A stretch of DNA of 64,000 bases, taken from assembly GCF_003697845.1 (NCBI RefSeq), contig NZ_RDQE01000007.1:53485-117484 (forward strand). Reading direction: 5' to 3'. This document shows, in pieces, positions 1 to 7,917 of the stretch. Below the pieces are notes generated by a model. That model saw only the letters and a program-made list of their open reading frames with translations. It was not told the origin of the DNA and ran no database searches. Within the stretch, counting starts at the first letter, position 1. Each line of letters begins with the position of its first letter. Source of the stretch: Halobellus captivus (GTDB taxonomy: Archaea; Halobacteriota; Halobacteria; Halobacteriales; Haloferacaceae). Made by a program: the position numbers and the translations under genes.

Positions 1-377
1 GCTATTGCACCGGTATCCTCAGCGACGAATGTCCCTTCCCCGCAGACGGGGCATTGTTCGTCAACAAGTTCATCGATGGTCTTGACCGCGTTTGATCGAC
101 ACTCCGGACACGCCTTCTCATCCCGGTCGAGATCTAAATCCACCTGCGCTTCGCAGTGGATACAGAAGCAGTAGGTATTGAACCCGGTGCGACGGTCGAT
201 CTCTTCCTGGGACGCGTCCTCGCCGATCACGTCTCGCGCTCGTCCCATCTCTCCAGGGTGTGGACAATGGATGCGTTCGCCGTCGTCAGCGATTGCGTAC
301 ATATAGTATCCCCAGCCGGACGGCATCTCGAACTCACAGTCCGGGTTCGTACAATGGAACTCGAATATCTGGGGCAT
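1..377 (-). CDS. Multi-zinc-ribbon protein, C-terminus cut by window edge
   Basis: The minus-strand frame is open from an ATG at 377 to the window edge, about 125 codons without a stop. It encodes pairs of zinc-knuckle cysteines in order: a CTNPDC-type pair near residues 9-14, a CFCIHC group near 73-78, CPEC near 92-95 and CPVC near 109-112, before the sequence leaves the window. The spacing suggests at least two zinc ribbons, so a nucleic-acid-binding or structural role is inferred; no catalytic domain is visible. An in-frame GTG at 422 would add 15 residues. The protein fits the zinc-ribbon-rich character of this island. The plus-strand ORF over the same bases looks like a shadow because it lacks any motif. 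Confidence 0.7.
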   Translation of the reverse strand, partial: MPQIFEFHCTNPDCEFEMPSGWGYYMYAIADDGERIHCPHPGEMGRARDVIGEDASQEEIDRRTGFNTYCFCIHCEAQVDLDLDRDEKACPECRSNAVKTIDELVDEQCPVCGEGTFVAEDTGAI

Positions 378-684
378 CGGGACGAGGTATACTGGGACGA
401 CAGTAATCAGTTTCCCTGACACGAGGCGACTTCGGTTAGACTTCGTTCTGTAGAACCGGACACCCGTCTCTATGTGGGATTACTATTTGATGTAGAGCGT
501 CTTGATCCTCAACCCGCGTCTATTAGTGAGCTATATTCGGCTCTGTTGAAAGCCCCACGAACGGATAGAGGTGGCGTGGGAAATACAAGGATATATCCAG
601 CACAGCCAACATCGGCGTGAGCTGCCAATCTCACTCTATCATCACTGCCCAACAATAATGCATCTATGAGAGAGATCAGCAAAT
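378..684. other. Intergenic region with one IS-end-like motif
   Basis: No convincing gene is seen here. Around 538-555 the text ggctctgttgaaagcccc resembles the outer end of some archaeal insertion sequences (the IS6-like type), but no partner end or transposase lies nearby, so it is at most a remnant. The stretch separates two divergent genes and must hold the promoter of the gene starting at 685. Confidence 0.4.
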
Positions 685-1215
685 ATGCTGATTGACGCGC
701 TTACTAGGGTGTTCGGGGCTAATCTCCCGATATTCGCCTTGCTGTTCGTTGGGATCGTGGTCGAGAAATACTACGTGTCCAGAGTAACGACATTCACGAA
801 CGTTCTCGCGTTGAATATGTCGTTTCTGGGCTTAGAGACAGCACCAAGATTCCTCGTTTGGTACGGTGACCTCGGATTGATTCTTGGAGTGTACGGGATG
901 CTTGCGTATCTTGTAAATGCTGAGATCGGGAAGCTGTACCGTGTACCGGCGTTCACGATGTACGCGTCGCTCCCGGTCGCGGTCGTTATCCTCGCGGCAC
1001 CAACGGATTGGTGGCTCGCGTTGCTCGTCGCAGGGACAGTGAACTTCGTCGGGGGAGTAGTGCTCGAATCAGAGCTCGGGATTGATGTCGCTCACTGGGG
1101 ACCTAGGCACGGCGAAGTAAGTCGGTTCATCGACACCAGGAAAATGGAATTCATCGATCCGTACGGAGTACATCAGCACGTGGATCTCGAACTCGGGAAA
1201 TTCGAACGACGCTGA
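685..1215 (+). CDS. Polytopic membrane protein of unknown function
   Basis: 176 aa from an ATG at 685. Hydrophobic stretches suggest about four membrane helices: near residues 12-32, 40-75 (probably two, around a Trp/Gly-rich turn) and 88-128. A polar tail of about 45 residues follows and ends with charged residues. I do not recognise a family. It lies at the head of a group comprising another membrane-anchored protein on the opposite strand (1237-1767), a small soluble protein (1829-2188) and the PLD-helicase fusion (2313-4601). Membrane proteins beside a replication-type helicase and an integrase are common in haloarchaeal plasmids and pleolipovirus-like elements, but that link is inferred from position only. 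Confidence 0.6.
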   Translation: MLIDALTRVFGANLPIFALLFVGIVVEKYYVSRVTTFTNVLALNMSFLGLETAPRFLVWYGDLGLILGVYGMLAYLVNAEIGKLYRVPAFTMYASLPVAVVILAAPTDWWLALLVAGTVNFVGGVVLESELGIDVAHWGPRHGEVSRFIDTRKMEFIDPYGVHQHVDLELGKFERR

Positions 1216-1236
1216 CCGTCGCGTTCCAACCGGCGT

Positions 1237-1767
1237 CTACCCCACGATCCCTATGGCTAGTAGCACCTGAACAACCGCGAATAAGATTAGCAGCACCGAA
1301 GTGCCGAACATAGCTAACTGCAGCCGCTTCGGCTGCCGGATCGACGCGTCGTAATGCGAATTGTCCCACACGTGGAAACTGTACGCTGGGTCAGCTGATT
1401 TTGCACGTCCGGATTTTAATTCTCGGCGGTCGGAACCACTCTTTCCTGACGCCCCACCGGTAGCAATACCGAAAACCCCGTGGCCTTCGTACGCTAGAAC
1501 TTTCCCACCGACAGTAACCGTCGTTTCCTCTCCACGGTCCAAGGGGCCGAACTCGACTTCGTTGGTATGCACTACTTGCATCGGGTTCGTTTCAATTGTC
1601 CATGTGAACGCGCTTTCTTCACTGAAATCGTATTTTGCGTCCTTGTTCCGGATGTGTACGTCGAATTCGGGTTTGTCGCTCGTATAGTAGACCGGGTCCG
1701 GTGCTTCGGCGGGTTCGACATAAAATTCTAACCCGTCAAACACGTCGATTGTTTGTGTTGCTGGCAT
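1237..1767 (-). CDS. C-terminally anchored protein of unknown function
   Basis: 176 aa from an ATG at 1767. The first 145 residues are polar, acidic and rich in alternating beta-type residues, as in a sandwich domain. Residues about 150-174 form one strongly hydrophobic helix at the extreme C-terminus, so this looks like a tail-anchored protein with its bulk in the cytoplasm, or outside if exported by another route; there is no N-terminal signal. It is transcribed away from the 1829 gene, and the AT-rich box at 1793-1798 is correctly spaced (about 29 nt) to serve as its TATA box. Convergent with 685-1215. Family not recognised. Confidence 0.65.
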   Translation of the reverse strand: MPATQTIDVFDGLEFYVEPAEAPDPVYYTSDKPEFDVHIRNKDAKYDFSEESAFTWTIETNPMQVVHTNEVEFGPLDRGEETTVTVGGKVLAYEGHGVFGIATGGASGKSGSDRRELKSGRAKSADPAYSFHVWDNSHYDASIRQPKRLQLAMFGTSVLLILFAVVQVLLAIGIVG

Positions 1768-1792
1768 ACGAGCCGTGAGGAGAGCAATCGGG

Positions 1793-1798
1793 TTATAT
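1793..1798. promoter_or_regulatory. Shared TATA-like box for divergent genes
   Basis: The box ttatat lies 29 nt from the minus-strand ATG at 1767 and about 33 nt from the plus-strand ATG at 1829. Both distances suit leaderless or near-leaderless archaeal transcripts, so one AT-rich box may serve both directions. Confidence 0.45.
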
Positions 1799-1828
1799 GT
1801 ACTGTGGCCCGCTCGTTTTGTAGATCAG

Positions 1829-2188
1829 ATGTCTGATAAAGTGATGAACGACCTTGACTCGGAATGGACCGTTGAGTGGGCGACGCCGAAGCCGCACGAT
1901 GATGGGGTTCTCGATACCTTGGTTTTGAGCCGAGAGAAAGCCAGTGAGTATGGTGACGAGCTTGTCCAATCGTTGCGGGTCGACGGGGAGATACTCCGAC
2001 GGTGGGGCCTTGATCCGAACGAACCGTTCGCTTGGATGGTTAAGGATGGTGAGATCGTCACGAAGCAGATTTCGCGGCAATTGTTTGAGCGAGTTGCGGA
2101 AAGCGAGCGGGATGGCGCGTACTATGCCCGCGAGACTCTGAAATATCGAGCGGAACGATGCCTTCGCCAGTCGTCTTCGTACAGGTAG
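1829..2188 (+). CDS. Small acidic hypothetical protein
   Basis: 119 aa. I take the ATG at 1829 (MSDKVMND) as the start because the TATA-like box sits about 33 nt upstream; the frame extends further upstream to 1775, but that stretch overlaps the promoter. The protein is soluble, rich in Glu, Asp and Arg, with no cysteine cluster or membrane segment except one late Cys. No family recognised. It is followed after about 125 nt by the PLD-helicase fusion in the same orientation and may be expressed with it. It could be an accessory or regulatory partner, but nothing in the sequence shows the role. Confidence 0.6.
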   Translation: MSDKVMNDLDSEWTVEWATPKPHDDGVLDTLVLSREKASEYGDELVQSLRVDGEILRRWGLDPNEPFAWMVKDGEIVTKQISRQLFERVAESERDGAYYARETLKYRAERCLRQSSSYR

Positions 2189-2312
2189 AGGCGGATACCG
2201 AGTAGTTCACGGAACCCGGCTTCCTGGATTGAGAGTGTTTTGGCTCCGATCATTTGTTCCACTCTGAGGTGAACGGTTATCAGACCAAGTTGTGTAAGTG
2301 GTAACGAACATT

Positions 2313-4601
2313 ATGGCGGAGCAGTTTGATCTCCCGCTGGGCGGCAGGTCTAAAACAACGGGACACGTTGAACTCTTCAGGAGCTACGGGCGGTTCGAAA
2401 CGTACTTTGAGGACGCTGTCCGGATGCGTGTCGTCACGTACTGTGATTCACCGGAGTTCATCCTTGAACTGTTTGACCGCGTTGAGTCGCTTGAACAATT
2501 GGAAGTAGTCGCGGGTGACGTTGCGGATTATCGGGAGCGACTCATCGATAAACCAGAACTTGCAGATCGGCTTGAACAGCTCAAACGAGACGATAAGTTA
2601 GTGATCTATCTTTGCGAGACGAAAGAAGTACACAGCAAACTCTACCTGATCGAATACAGCGCTGAAAGTGACGACTCGGACGGGAGTGACGAGACTGATG
2701 CATCCCAGCAAACTTTCGAGTGGACCGATTCGGACTCGACTGCAAGTGGCGGTGGAACTGATATAGACGAGTCAGAGGATGCTGCGGAGACAGAGACGGT
2801 GCGGCCAGCGACGGCGATCGTTGGGTCCCCGAACTTGTCGAGTAACGCGTGGACGCGGCAGGCGAATACCGGGGTCGTATTCGAAACGGCGACGGACACA
2901 TCGCTGTGGGGCGAGCTCGTCGATTTCTATGAAGAGCACCGGTCCTACAATAACGACGGCCCGTTTCTCGATGATCTTACGGAGCGGTTGGAACGGACAT
3001 CTGATGACCGGGCAGAGGTGGTCTCGCTGTACACTGAGGGGAAGGTGAAGACCCGTGATGAAGTAGGCGAGCTTCACGGACGGCTTGATGAGCGGATTGA
3101 GTCAGAGGTGGATGAAGTCGATCTGGTACTGGGCGATGAGACGGAGCTGAGTGAGGGTGCTGAAGAGAAAGTCGACGAGCAGCAACACGAGTCAGATGAC
3201 GGTGAGAGTGAGGGATCAGCAGAGGATTTAGATCCGGGTGACGAGAGTGAGACGCGAATCAACCTCTCATTGCTGGGGCATAGCGAGGATGCGATTGAGG
3301 CGTTGTCTCGAATGACTGATTACGACGCGTCTCTCTCCGGTGATTCACTGACGACGACGCCACAGGCGGTCCAGCAGTACAAGCGCGATGTCTATGAGGT
3401 GCCGACAATGCGTGTCCAGCGTGCACAAACAGGTGATAATGCTCCGGTTGAATTCGGGCGTGCACTGAGCTTCCATACTGATGGGCGGGTCTACCGGGTA
3501 GGACAGCCGCTGCCTGACGATCCAGATGTCGTTGATACCGCCCTGTCCGATTTAGAGGGGTATTTTGAGACGGTCGACAAGTACGGGAATTGCAACGATG
3601 AAGACGCCGTGAAAGCGCACATGACCGAGGCGTTGCTGTGGATGTTTTGGGCACCGTTTGCGAACCGTGATGCAGCATTCTACGATCAGTACGGGATTGA
3701 CCTTGACAAGGCGCTTCCGAACCTCTACATCTACGGCGAGTCGGACGCCGGGAAAGGAACATTCGCACAGTTCGTGCTGTCGATGATTAGCGGGGGGCGA
3801 GTCGTGAATCCGGTTGATGCCGACGAGGTCGGGAAGCGGAAAGTACGGGGAATGCGGTCTGCGAATACTGCGTTCCCTGTCGTCGTCGACGACATCACGA
3901 AAGATACCGTGAACCGGTTGGATACGTTCCGAAACTACTGGGGGAACTGGACGCCGGAAGCGAGCTTCCCGCTGTTCGCATTCATTAGTAACGACAAACG
4001 GCCGGATGAGTGGTTCCGAAATCGCTCGAAGATTTTGCATTTCAACGTGAATTTCGACACGAGCTACAAGGGTGAGGCCGAGGTCAACCGGCTGATCGAG
4101 CAGGATAATCCGCTGTTCCTCTGGTTCACCCACGAAATGCTGACCCGAGAGCTGACGCTTTCGAATGATGACGATGCGTTACGGACGGCACGTGCCGTGA
4201 TGCTGGAGTTCTACGAGTATGCTGGTCGTGACGTACCGGAGTGGTTCCCACGACGCCCCGCCGAACAAGAGCATGATGCGGGTCGTGACCGCTGGTTCGA
4301 TCTGCTCAAGCGAGAGGATATTACGACGGAAGACCAAGGCGATCGGCTTCGTGTATCGTTCCCTGAAGAGATGTCGACGGATACCTACACGTATGCGCGG
4401 GATCCGCCCACCGTTGCGCGTGTTGAACGCCGTGGACGCGATCTGCTGATCAAATCACCTGCCGAGTTCCTCGACTGGTTGGGAGAGCCGCCAGCTGGCG
4501 CTGAATTGGATGGACGGGTGAGTGAAGGAACAGGAGCGGAAACAAGTGAGTCAGAGAGTAGTGGCGGGGTGATTGGCCGCGTCCGAGGATTGTTCAGCTG
4601 A
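2313..4601 (+). CDS. PLD-nuclease-like / SF3-helicase-like fusion protein
   Basis: 762 aa from the ATG at 2313 (a GTG at 2298 would add five residues). The N-terminal half is phospholipase D-like: an HxK pair at H107/K109 (EVHSKLYL) and, after an acidic insert of about 55 residues, GSPNLSS at 171-177 with S172 and N174 in the usual downstream positions. Only one HKD-type motif is present, as in PLD nucleases that act as dimers. A second acidic linker covers about 265-315. The C-terminal half has an SF3 helicase set: Walker A GESDAGKGT at 475-483, Walker B VVVDDI at 523-528, motif C FISND at 557-561, and arginine-finger candidates R569 and R571. SF3 proteins are replicative helicases of small viruses and plasmids. 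The fusion therefore suggests a combined nuclease and origin-unwinding protein of an integrated replicon, or a defence effector. An integrase gene follows at 4776. Domain calls are by eye. Confidence 0.75.
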   Translation: MAEQFDLPLGGRSKTTGHVELFRSYGRFETYFEDAVRMRVVTYCDSPEFILELFDRVESLEQLEVVAGDVADYRERLIDKPELADRLEQLKRDDKLVIYLCETKEVHSKLYLIEYSAESDDSDGSDETDASQQTFEWTDSDSTASGGGTDIDESEDAAETETVRPATAIVGSPNLSSNAWTRQANTGVVFETATDTSLWGELVDFYEEHRSYNNDGPFLDDLTERLERTSDDRAEVVSLYTEGKVKTRDEVGELHGRLDERIESEVDEVDLVLGDETELSEGAEEKVDEQQHESDDGESEGSAEDLDPGDESETRINLSLLGHSEDAIEALSRMTDYDASLSGDSLTTTPQAVQQYKRDVYEVPTMRVQRAQTGDNAPVEFGRALSFHTDGRVYRVGQPLPDDPDVVDTALSDLEGYFETVDKYGNCNDEDAVKAHMTEALLWMFWAPFANRDAAFYDQYGIDLDKALPNLYIYGESDAGKGTFAQFVLSMISGGRVVNPVDADEVGKRKVRGMRSANTAFPVVVDDITKDTVNRLDTFRNYWGNWTPEASFPLFAFISNDKRPDEWFRNRSKILHFNVNFDTSYKGEAEVNRLIEQDNPLFLWFTHEMLTRELTLSNDDDALRTARAVMLEFYEYAGRDVPEWFPRRPAEQEHDAGRDRWFDLLKREDITTEDQGDRLRVSFPEEMSTDTYTYARDPPTVARVERRGRDLLIKSPAEFLDWLGEPPAGAELDGRVSEGTGAETSESESSGGVIGRVRGLFS

Positions 4602-4775
4602 TACTCCTACAATGACGGATTGCTCCCTCTTTGAGACGGTTATCGCTGTAGGTCGACGTTGAGAATCAGTTTCGCCTATATCTGGGGAAGAATTCGATTG
4701 TAGCGCCCTGAACTGTCGAACACGAGAAAGGTATTCACCGCGCGCGTTATCTCCATAGATACCTTCACGAGCGGT

Positions 4776-5774
4776 ATGCCTACGATGGATTATGAGGCAG
4801 CGGTGAATCGAACATTAGCGTATATCGAGTCGGCCACCCACATCCACCCCGAAAATAAGCAGCTCATAGCCGAGTATCACCGGGATATGGTTCTTGCAGA
4901 TATTAGTTCGGCGCAACAGCAGAAGGTGCTTGCCCATTTCAAGATCATCACAGATCACGTGGGGCAAACACGGTTCGTGGATCTGGACAAAGAGGCGATC
5001 GTTGATTTAGTCGCGTGGTTGTACACACGTGGAACGTCTTCCTCTACTGTCGTTGATTACAAGCAAGCGATCAAGCAGTTCTGGAAGTGGTTGAATGATG
5101 GAGAAGACCCTGAGGAGACGAAGTGGATTCGACGGGGCCCCGTAGAACAAAAACGGATTTTGCCCCAGAGTCTGCTCACTCCAGCAGATGTTCAAGCCCT
5201 ATTGGAAGCGTGTCATAACGACCGTGATCGTGCATTTGTAGCCGTCTTATGGGAAACCGGAGCGCGGATCGGAGAACTCATCGACCTAGAAGTTGGGCAT
5301 ATCGAACAGACGGGACTCGGAAAACAGATGGTTGTCTCGGGGAAAACCGGGTCGCGCCGACTCTTGCTCCTCGAATCTGAATCGTATCTTGAGTCATGGC
5401 TAACAGCACACCCGAACCAACGCCCTGACGCGCCACTCTGGTGTAAAATCGACACGAAGCAAGGGTCTCCAGATGAGACAATCAGTTACCAGTACATTCG
5501 TTTGCGGATTTTAGATCGTGCTAGCGAACAAGCCGGGATTCAGAAACCGGTGAATCCGCATCACTTCAGACATAGCCGAGCGACGTACCTGGCGAATTAC
5601 CTCACTGAAGCGCAGATGTGCGCGTGGTTCGGATGGGTTCCAGGCTCCCGAGTCCCAGGACGATATGTACACCTGTCTGGCCGGGATATTGACCAGGCGT
5701 ATGTATCGATGCTTGAGAACCCTGGCTATACGCGTCTTCCAGAAGCAGACGGGTCAATAGCGCCGAGTGCTTGA
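4776..5774 (+). CDS. Tyrosine recombinase (integrase), complete
   Basis: 332 aa, the usual full length. An N-terminal SAM-like core-binding region covers about residues 30-120 and the catalytic domain about 135-305. The catalytic set is present: R164 in TGARIGEL, K190 in SGKTGSR, H262 and R265 in HHFRHSRAT, and nucleophile Y297 in GRYVHLSG. It resembles haloarchaeal XerC/D-like and plasmid integrases. It lies 174 nt downstream of the PLD-SF3 gene in the same orientation, which makes a plausible replication-plus-integration module. ATG at 4776; a second ATG at 4785 is possible. The product could excise or integrate the element, but no att repeats could be assigned by eye. Confidence 0.88.
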   Translation: MPTMDYEAAVNRTLAYIESATHIHPENKQLIAEYHRDMVLADISSAQQQKVLAHFKIITDHVGQTRFVDLDKEAIVDLVAWLYTRGTSSSTVVDYKQAIKQFWKWLNDGEDPEETKWIRRGPVEQKRILPQSLLTPADVQALLEACHNDRDRAFVAVLWETGARIGELIDLEVGHIEQTGLGKQMVVSGKTGSRRLLLLESESYLESWLTAHPNQRPDAPLWCKIDTKQGSPDETISYQYIRLRILDRASEQAGIQKPVNPHHFRHSRATYLANYLTEAQMCAWFGWVPGSRVPGRYVHLSGRDIDQAYVSMLENPGYTRLPEADGSIAPSA

Positions 5775-5804
5775 TGCGCTGTAGGCGTTTCCCCCGTCGG
5801 ATCG

Positions 5805-6242
5805 TCACTCGTCCCAGAAGGCTTTGATTCGGTCATCGAGATCGGTAAGAACGGTTGCGAGTATATCTCGCCAGTCGTCGGGATAGTCGGCATCCTCTCC
5901 GGGTGTCGACGCATCTGGGGGTTGATGGAAGTGCTCGCGGGTGTTATGGTCATTGGGGTGCCGATCCCATCGGCACTCCCACTCGTTACCGGTCTGGTAT
6001 TGCTCCGAATAATGGATGCTGAAGTCGTCGGTCTCGAACCAGCGGATTCGTAGATACGCACGGGTGACGCCGCCTGGAAAGTATCCGAGATCGTAGTCAG
6101 CGACGACTGCGTTCGGCGCGTATTCCGGTCGTGTCTGGATGTCGTCGAACCGATCACTACGGGCGAGGTGGGCAGCAATCCGATCGAGGATTTCTGCATC
6201 GATGGGGCCGCGACTGGGTGGGTCTGCCGTGTCCTCAGGCAT
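5805..6242 (-). CDS. Small acidic protein partnered with a wHTH gene
   Basis: 145 aa if started at the ATG at 6242 (MPEDTADPP). Starting further upstream in the same frame would run into the overlapping gene and give a Ser/Thr/Arg-rich tail typical of off-frame translation, so the short start is preferred. The protein has a mixed alpha/beta look with Trp/Tyr/His-rich stretches (HFHQPPDAS near residues 109-117, YPDDWRD near 125-131). It overlaps the end of the winged-helix gene 6235-6810 by 8 nt, which indicates translational coupling. Pairs of this kind are common in haloarchaeal accessory DNA, and a toxin-antitoxin-like relation is possible but unproven. Confidence 0.65.
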   Translation of the reverse strand: MPEDTADPPSRGPIDAEILDRIAAHLARSDRFDDIQTRPEYAPNAVVADYDLGYFPGGVTRAYLRIRWFETDDFSIHYSEQYQTGNEWECRWDRHPNDHNTREHFHQPPDASTPGEDADYPDDWRDILATVLTDLDDRIKAFWDE

Positions 6243-6810
6243 CGACTGGACCGGGCTTGCTACCGGCGACTGGATTGTTTCCGCGTGCTTCGTCGAGGAG
6301 CGCGGCTCGCTGTTCGAGTGTCTCCCACTCGGAGAGCGCTTCCCAAGCTGCTTCGGTGGATAGATTCTGCTCCTGGGTGGCGTCGACGAGGGACACATCG
6401 TCCGGGTGCGTTGCATCGAACTGCGCTCTGTAGTCTTCGATCTGGGTGAGCGTGTCGTCGAGGGCGTCAACGATCTCCTGCTCGGAGTATTCCTCGCGGA
6501 TCCGGTCGATGCGTCGCCACTGGAAGTACGCGTCGTTGCGTTCGTACCGGACTGGACGACCGTCGTGTCGCTGTACCATCCCCATCTCGTCGAACCACTC
6601 TAGGTAGTCCCGGGCTGTCTCGGTGTCACAATCGGCACGATCGGCGATCGTCGAGACCTTCGTCGGCGTCCGCAGTCCGATGACAACGTCGAGGAGCCGC
6701 TCTCGGATTGATCCACCTTTGAGAAGCGAGTCAGGCGATTCTAATGCGTCGAGATCAGGCGGTGACTCCTCGCCGTCGTATGCATCACCGGGGATGTCTG
6801 TGAGATCCAT
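6235..6810 (-). CDS. Winged helix-turn-helix regulator
   Basis: 191 aa from the ATG at 6810. A winged-helix domain lies at about residues 35-85, with the recognition region STIADRADCDTETARDYLEW and a following wing with VQRHDGRP. The rest (about 95-190) is helical and acidic, suitable for dimerisation or contact with the partner encoded by the overlapping downstream gene (5805-6242). A TATA-like box on the minus strand at about 6848-6857 lies roughly 38-47 nt upstream. The gene is divergent from the HTH gene at 6967, so the two operons share a 156-nt intergenic control region. Confidence 0.75.
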   Translation of the reverse strand: MDLTDIPGDAYDGEESPPDLDALESPDSLLKGGSIRERLLDVVIGLRTPTKVSTIADRADCDTETARDYLEWFDEMGMVQRHDGRPVRYERNDAYFQWRRIDRIREEYSEQEIVDALDDTLTQIEDYRAQFDATHPDDVSLVDATQEQNLSTEAAWEALSEWETLEQRAALLDEARGNNPVAGSKPGPVDA

Positions 6811-6847
6811 GTGTGGGGGTCCGTTGCTGTAGCTACTTGCTCTGGCG

Positions 6848-6857
6848 ATATATATCT
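6848..6857 (-). promoter_or_regulatory. TATA box for the 6810 operon
   Basis: An AT-only run reading tatatatcg-like on the minus strand lies 38-47 nt upstream of the ATG at 6810. This implies a short 5' leader rather than a leaderless transcript. Confidence 0.5.
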
Positions 6858-6935
6858 ATGGAACGCTGAATTATTTCTGCTTTAGCTGGGTTCACGACAT
6901 CGCTGGATAGACCGTATCTCAAAACAAGCAAGATA

Positions 6936-6945
6936 TTTATATATA
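6936..6945 (+). promoter_or_regulatory. TATA box for the 6967 operon
   Basis: The box tttatatata is centred 26 nt upstream of the ATG at 6967, the expected spacing for a leaderless archaeal transcript. Confidence 0.65.
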
Positions 6946-6966
6946 GGTTTCGTGATTTGAGACAAG

Positions 6967-7917
6967 ATGATCTCTGAACCGGAACTCACCGTCCTCTCAT
7001 ACCTCAGTACCGAGGGAGTGGATGGCGTGGTACAGCGGGAGTTAGCTGATGCGCTTGAGTGGGATCCGAGTCACACGTCTCGCGTGGTCTCGACCCTTGC
7101 CGAGCTCGGGCTGATTACCAGAGAGCAGCAACACGGTCGATACCGCGTTTCGTTGTCGAACGCTGAACCGGCTGAACGGTTTGCAGACCTCGCACGTGAA
7201 TTCCCGCACGTCGATTTCGCTGGCCTGATTGCTGGGTCGACCATCCAACTCCTGTACCATTTGGATACTGAACGAACGGCTGCGGAACTCACGGATTGGA
7301 CTGATGTGAGTCGTGCAACGGTCTACCGGCGACTCAAACAGTTACGAAACGTCGGTATTGTCACGAAACGCGATAGCCGATTTGCACTGACGAGTCAGTT
7401 CCAGGGATTGGCTGCGTTTGCACGGTCGCTGGTACGCCATATGCATCGACAGGAAGCACGCGACCACGCTACTGGTGTCCGTCTCATCTGGATGGATGTT
7501 GATGAGTACCTGTTCAGTTGCCGGACGGACGTGACTGCGTCACTCTTTCATCGGACTGGTCCGGATGCACTCGAACAATACGGAATCCCGCTGTTAACGC
7601 GGGAAGAGCAGTACTATTTCCGCTCCGAGGATCGAACCGAACTCACTCCGGAAGACCTTGTCTGTCACTTGCTCCTCATTGATGATGGCGCACGGTACAG
7701 ATCATACTGTCTATTACTGATCACAGCCAGTGAGATTGGTGCAGAGGCACTCACGGAGACTGCAGCCCGGTACGATCGAGAATCCGACCTCAACCTCACT
7801 GAAACCGTTCAGGCGCTCTGTACGTACCTCGAAACCAGCGGTGATGTGGCTGGGGAGAAGCTTCCTGAATGGGACACGTTCAAATCGAACGCGGCTGATT
7901 ACGACATATCTGTATGA
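6967..7917 (+). CDS. Two-HTH regulator, candidate antitoxin of nucleotidyltransferase pair
   Basis: 316 aa. There are two winged-helix units: one at about residues 5-60 (ELADALEWDPSHTSRVVSTL) and a second at about 95-135 (DWTDVSRATVYRRLKQL). A C-terminal effector region of about 180 residues follows. The TATA box is 26 nt upstream, so a leaderless message is expected. Its stop overlaps the start of the nucleotidyltransferase gene in an ATGA quartet at 7914-7917. An HTH protein encoded directly before a minimal nucleotidyltransferase is the arrangement of AbiEi/AbiEii-type toxin-antitoxin systems, where the first protein represses the operon and neutralises the second. Whether this pair behaves that way is inference. 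Confidence 0.75.
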   Translation: MISEPELTVLSYLSTEGVDGVVQRELADALEWDPSHTSRVVSTLAELGLITREQQHGRYRVSLSNAEPAERFADLAREFPHVDFAGLIAGSTIQLLYHLDTERTAAELTDWTDVSRATVYRRLKQLRNVGIVTKRDSRFALTSQFQGLAAFARSLVRHMHRQEARDHATGVRLIWMDVDEYLFSCRTDVTASLFHRTGPDALEQYGIPLLTREEQYYFRSEDRTELTPEDLVCHLLLIDDGARYRSYCLLLITASEIGAEALTETAARYDRESDLNLTETVQALCTYLETSGDVAGEKLPEWDTFKSNAADYDISV

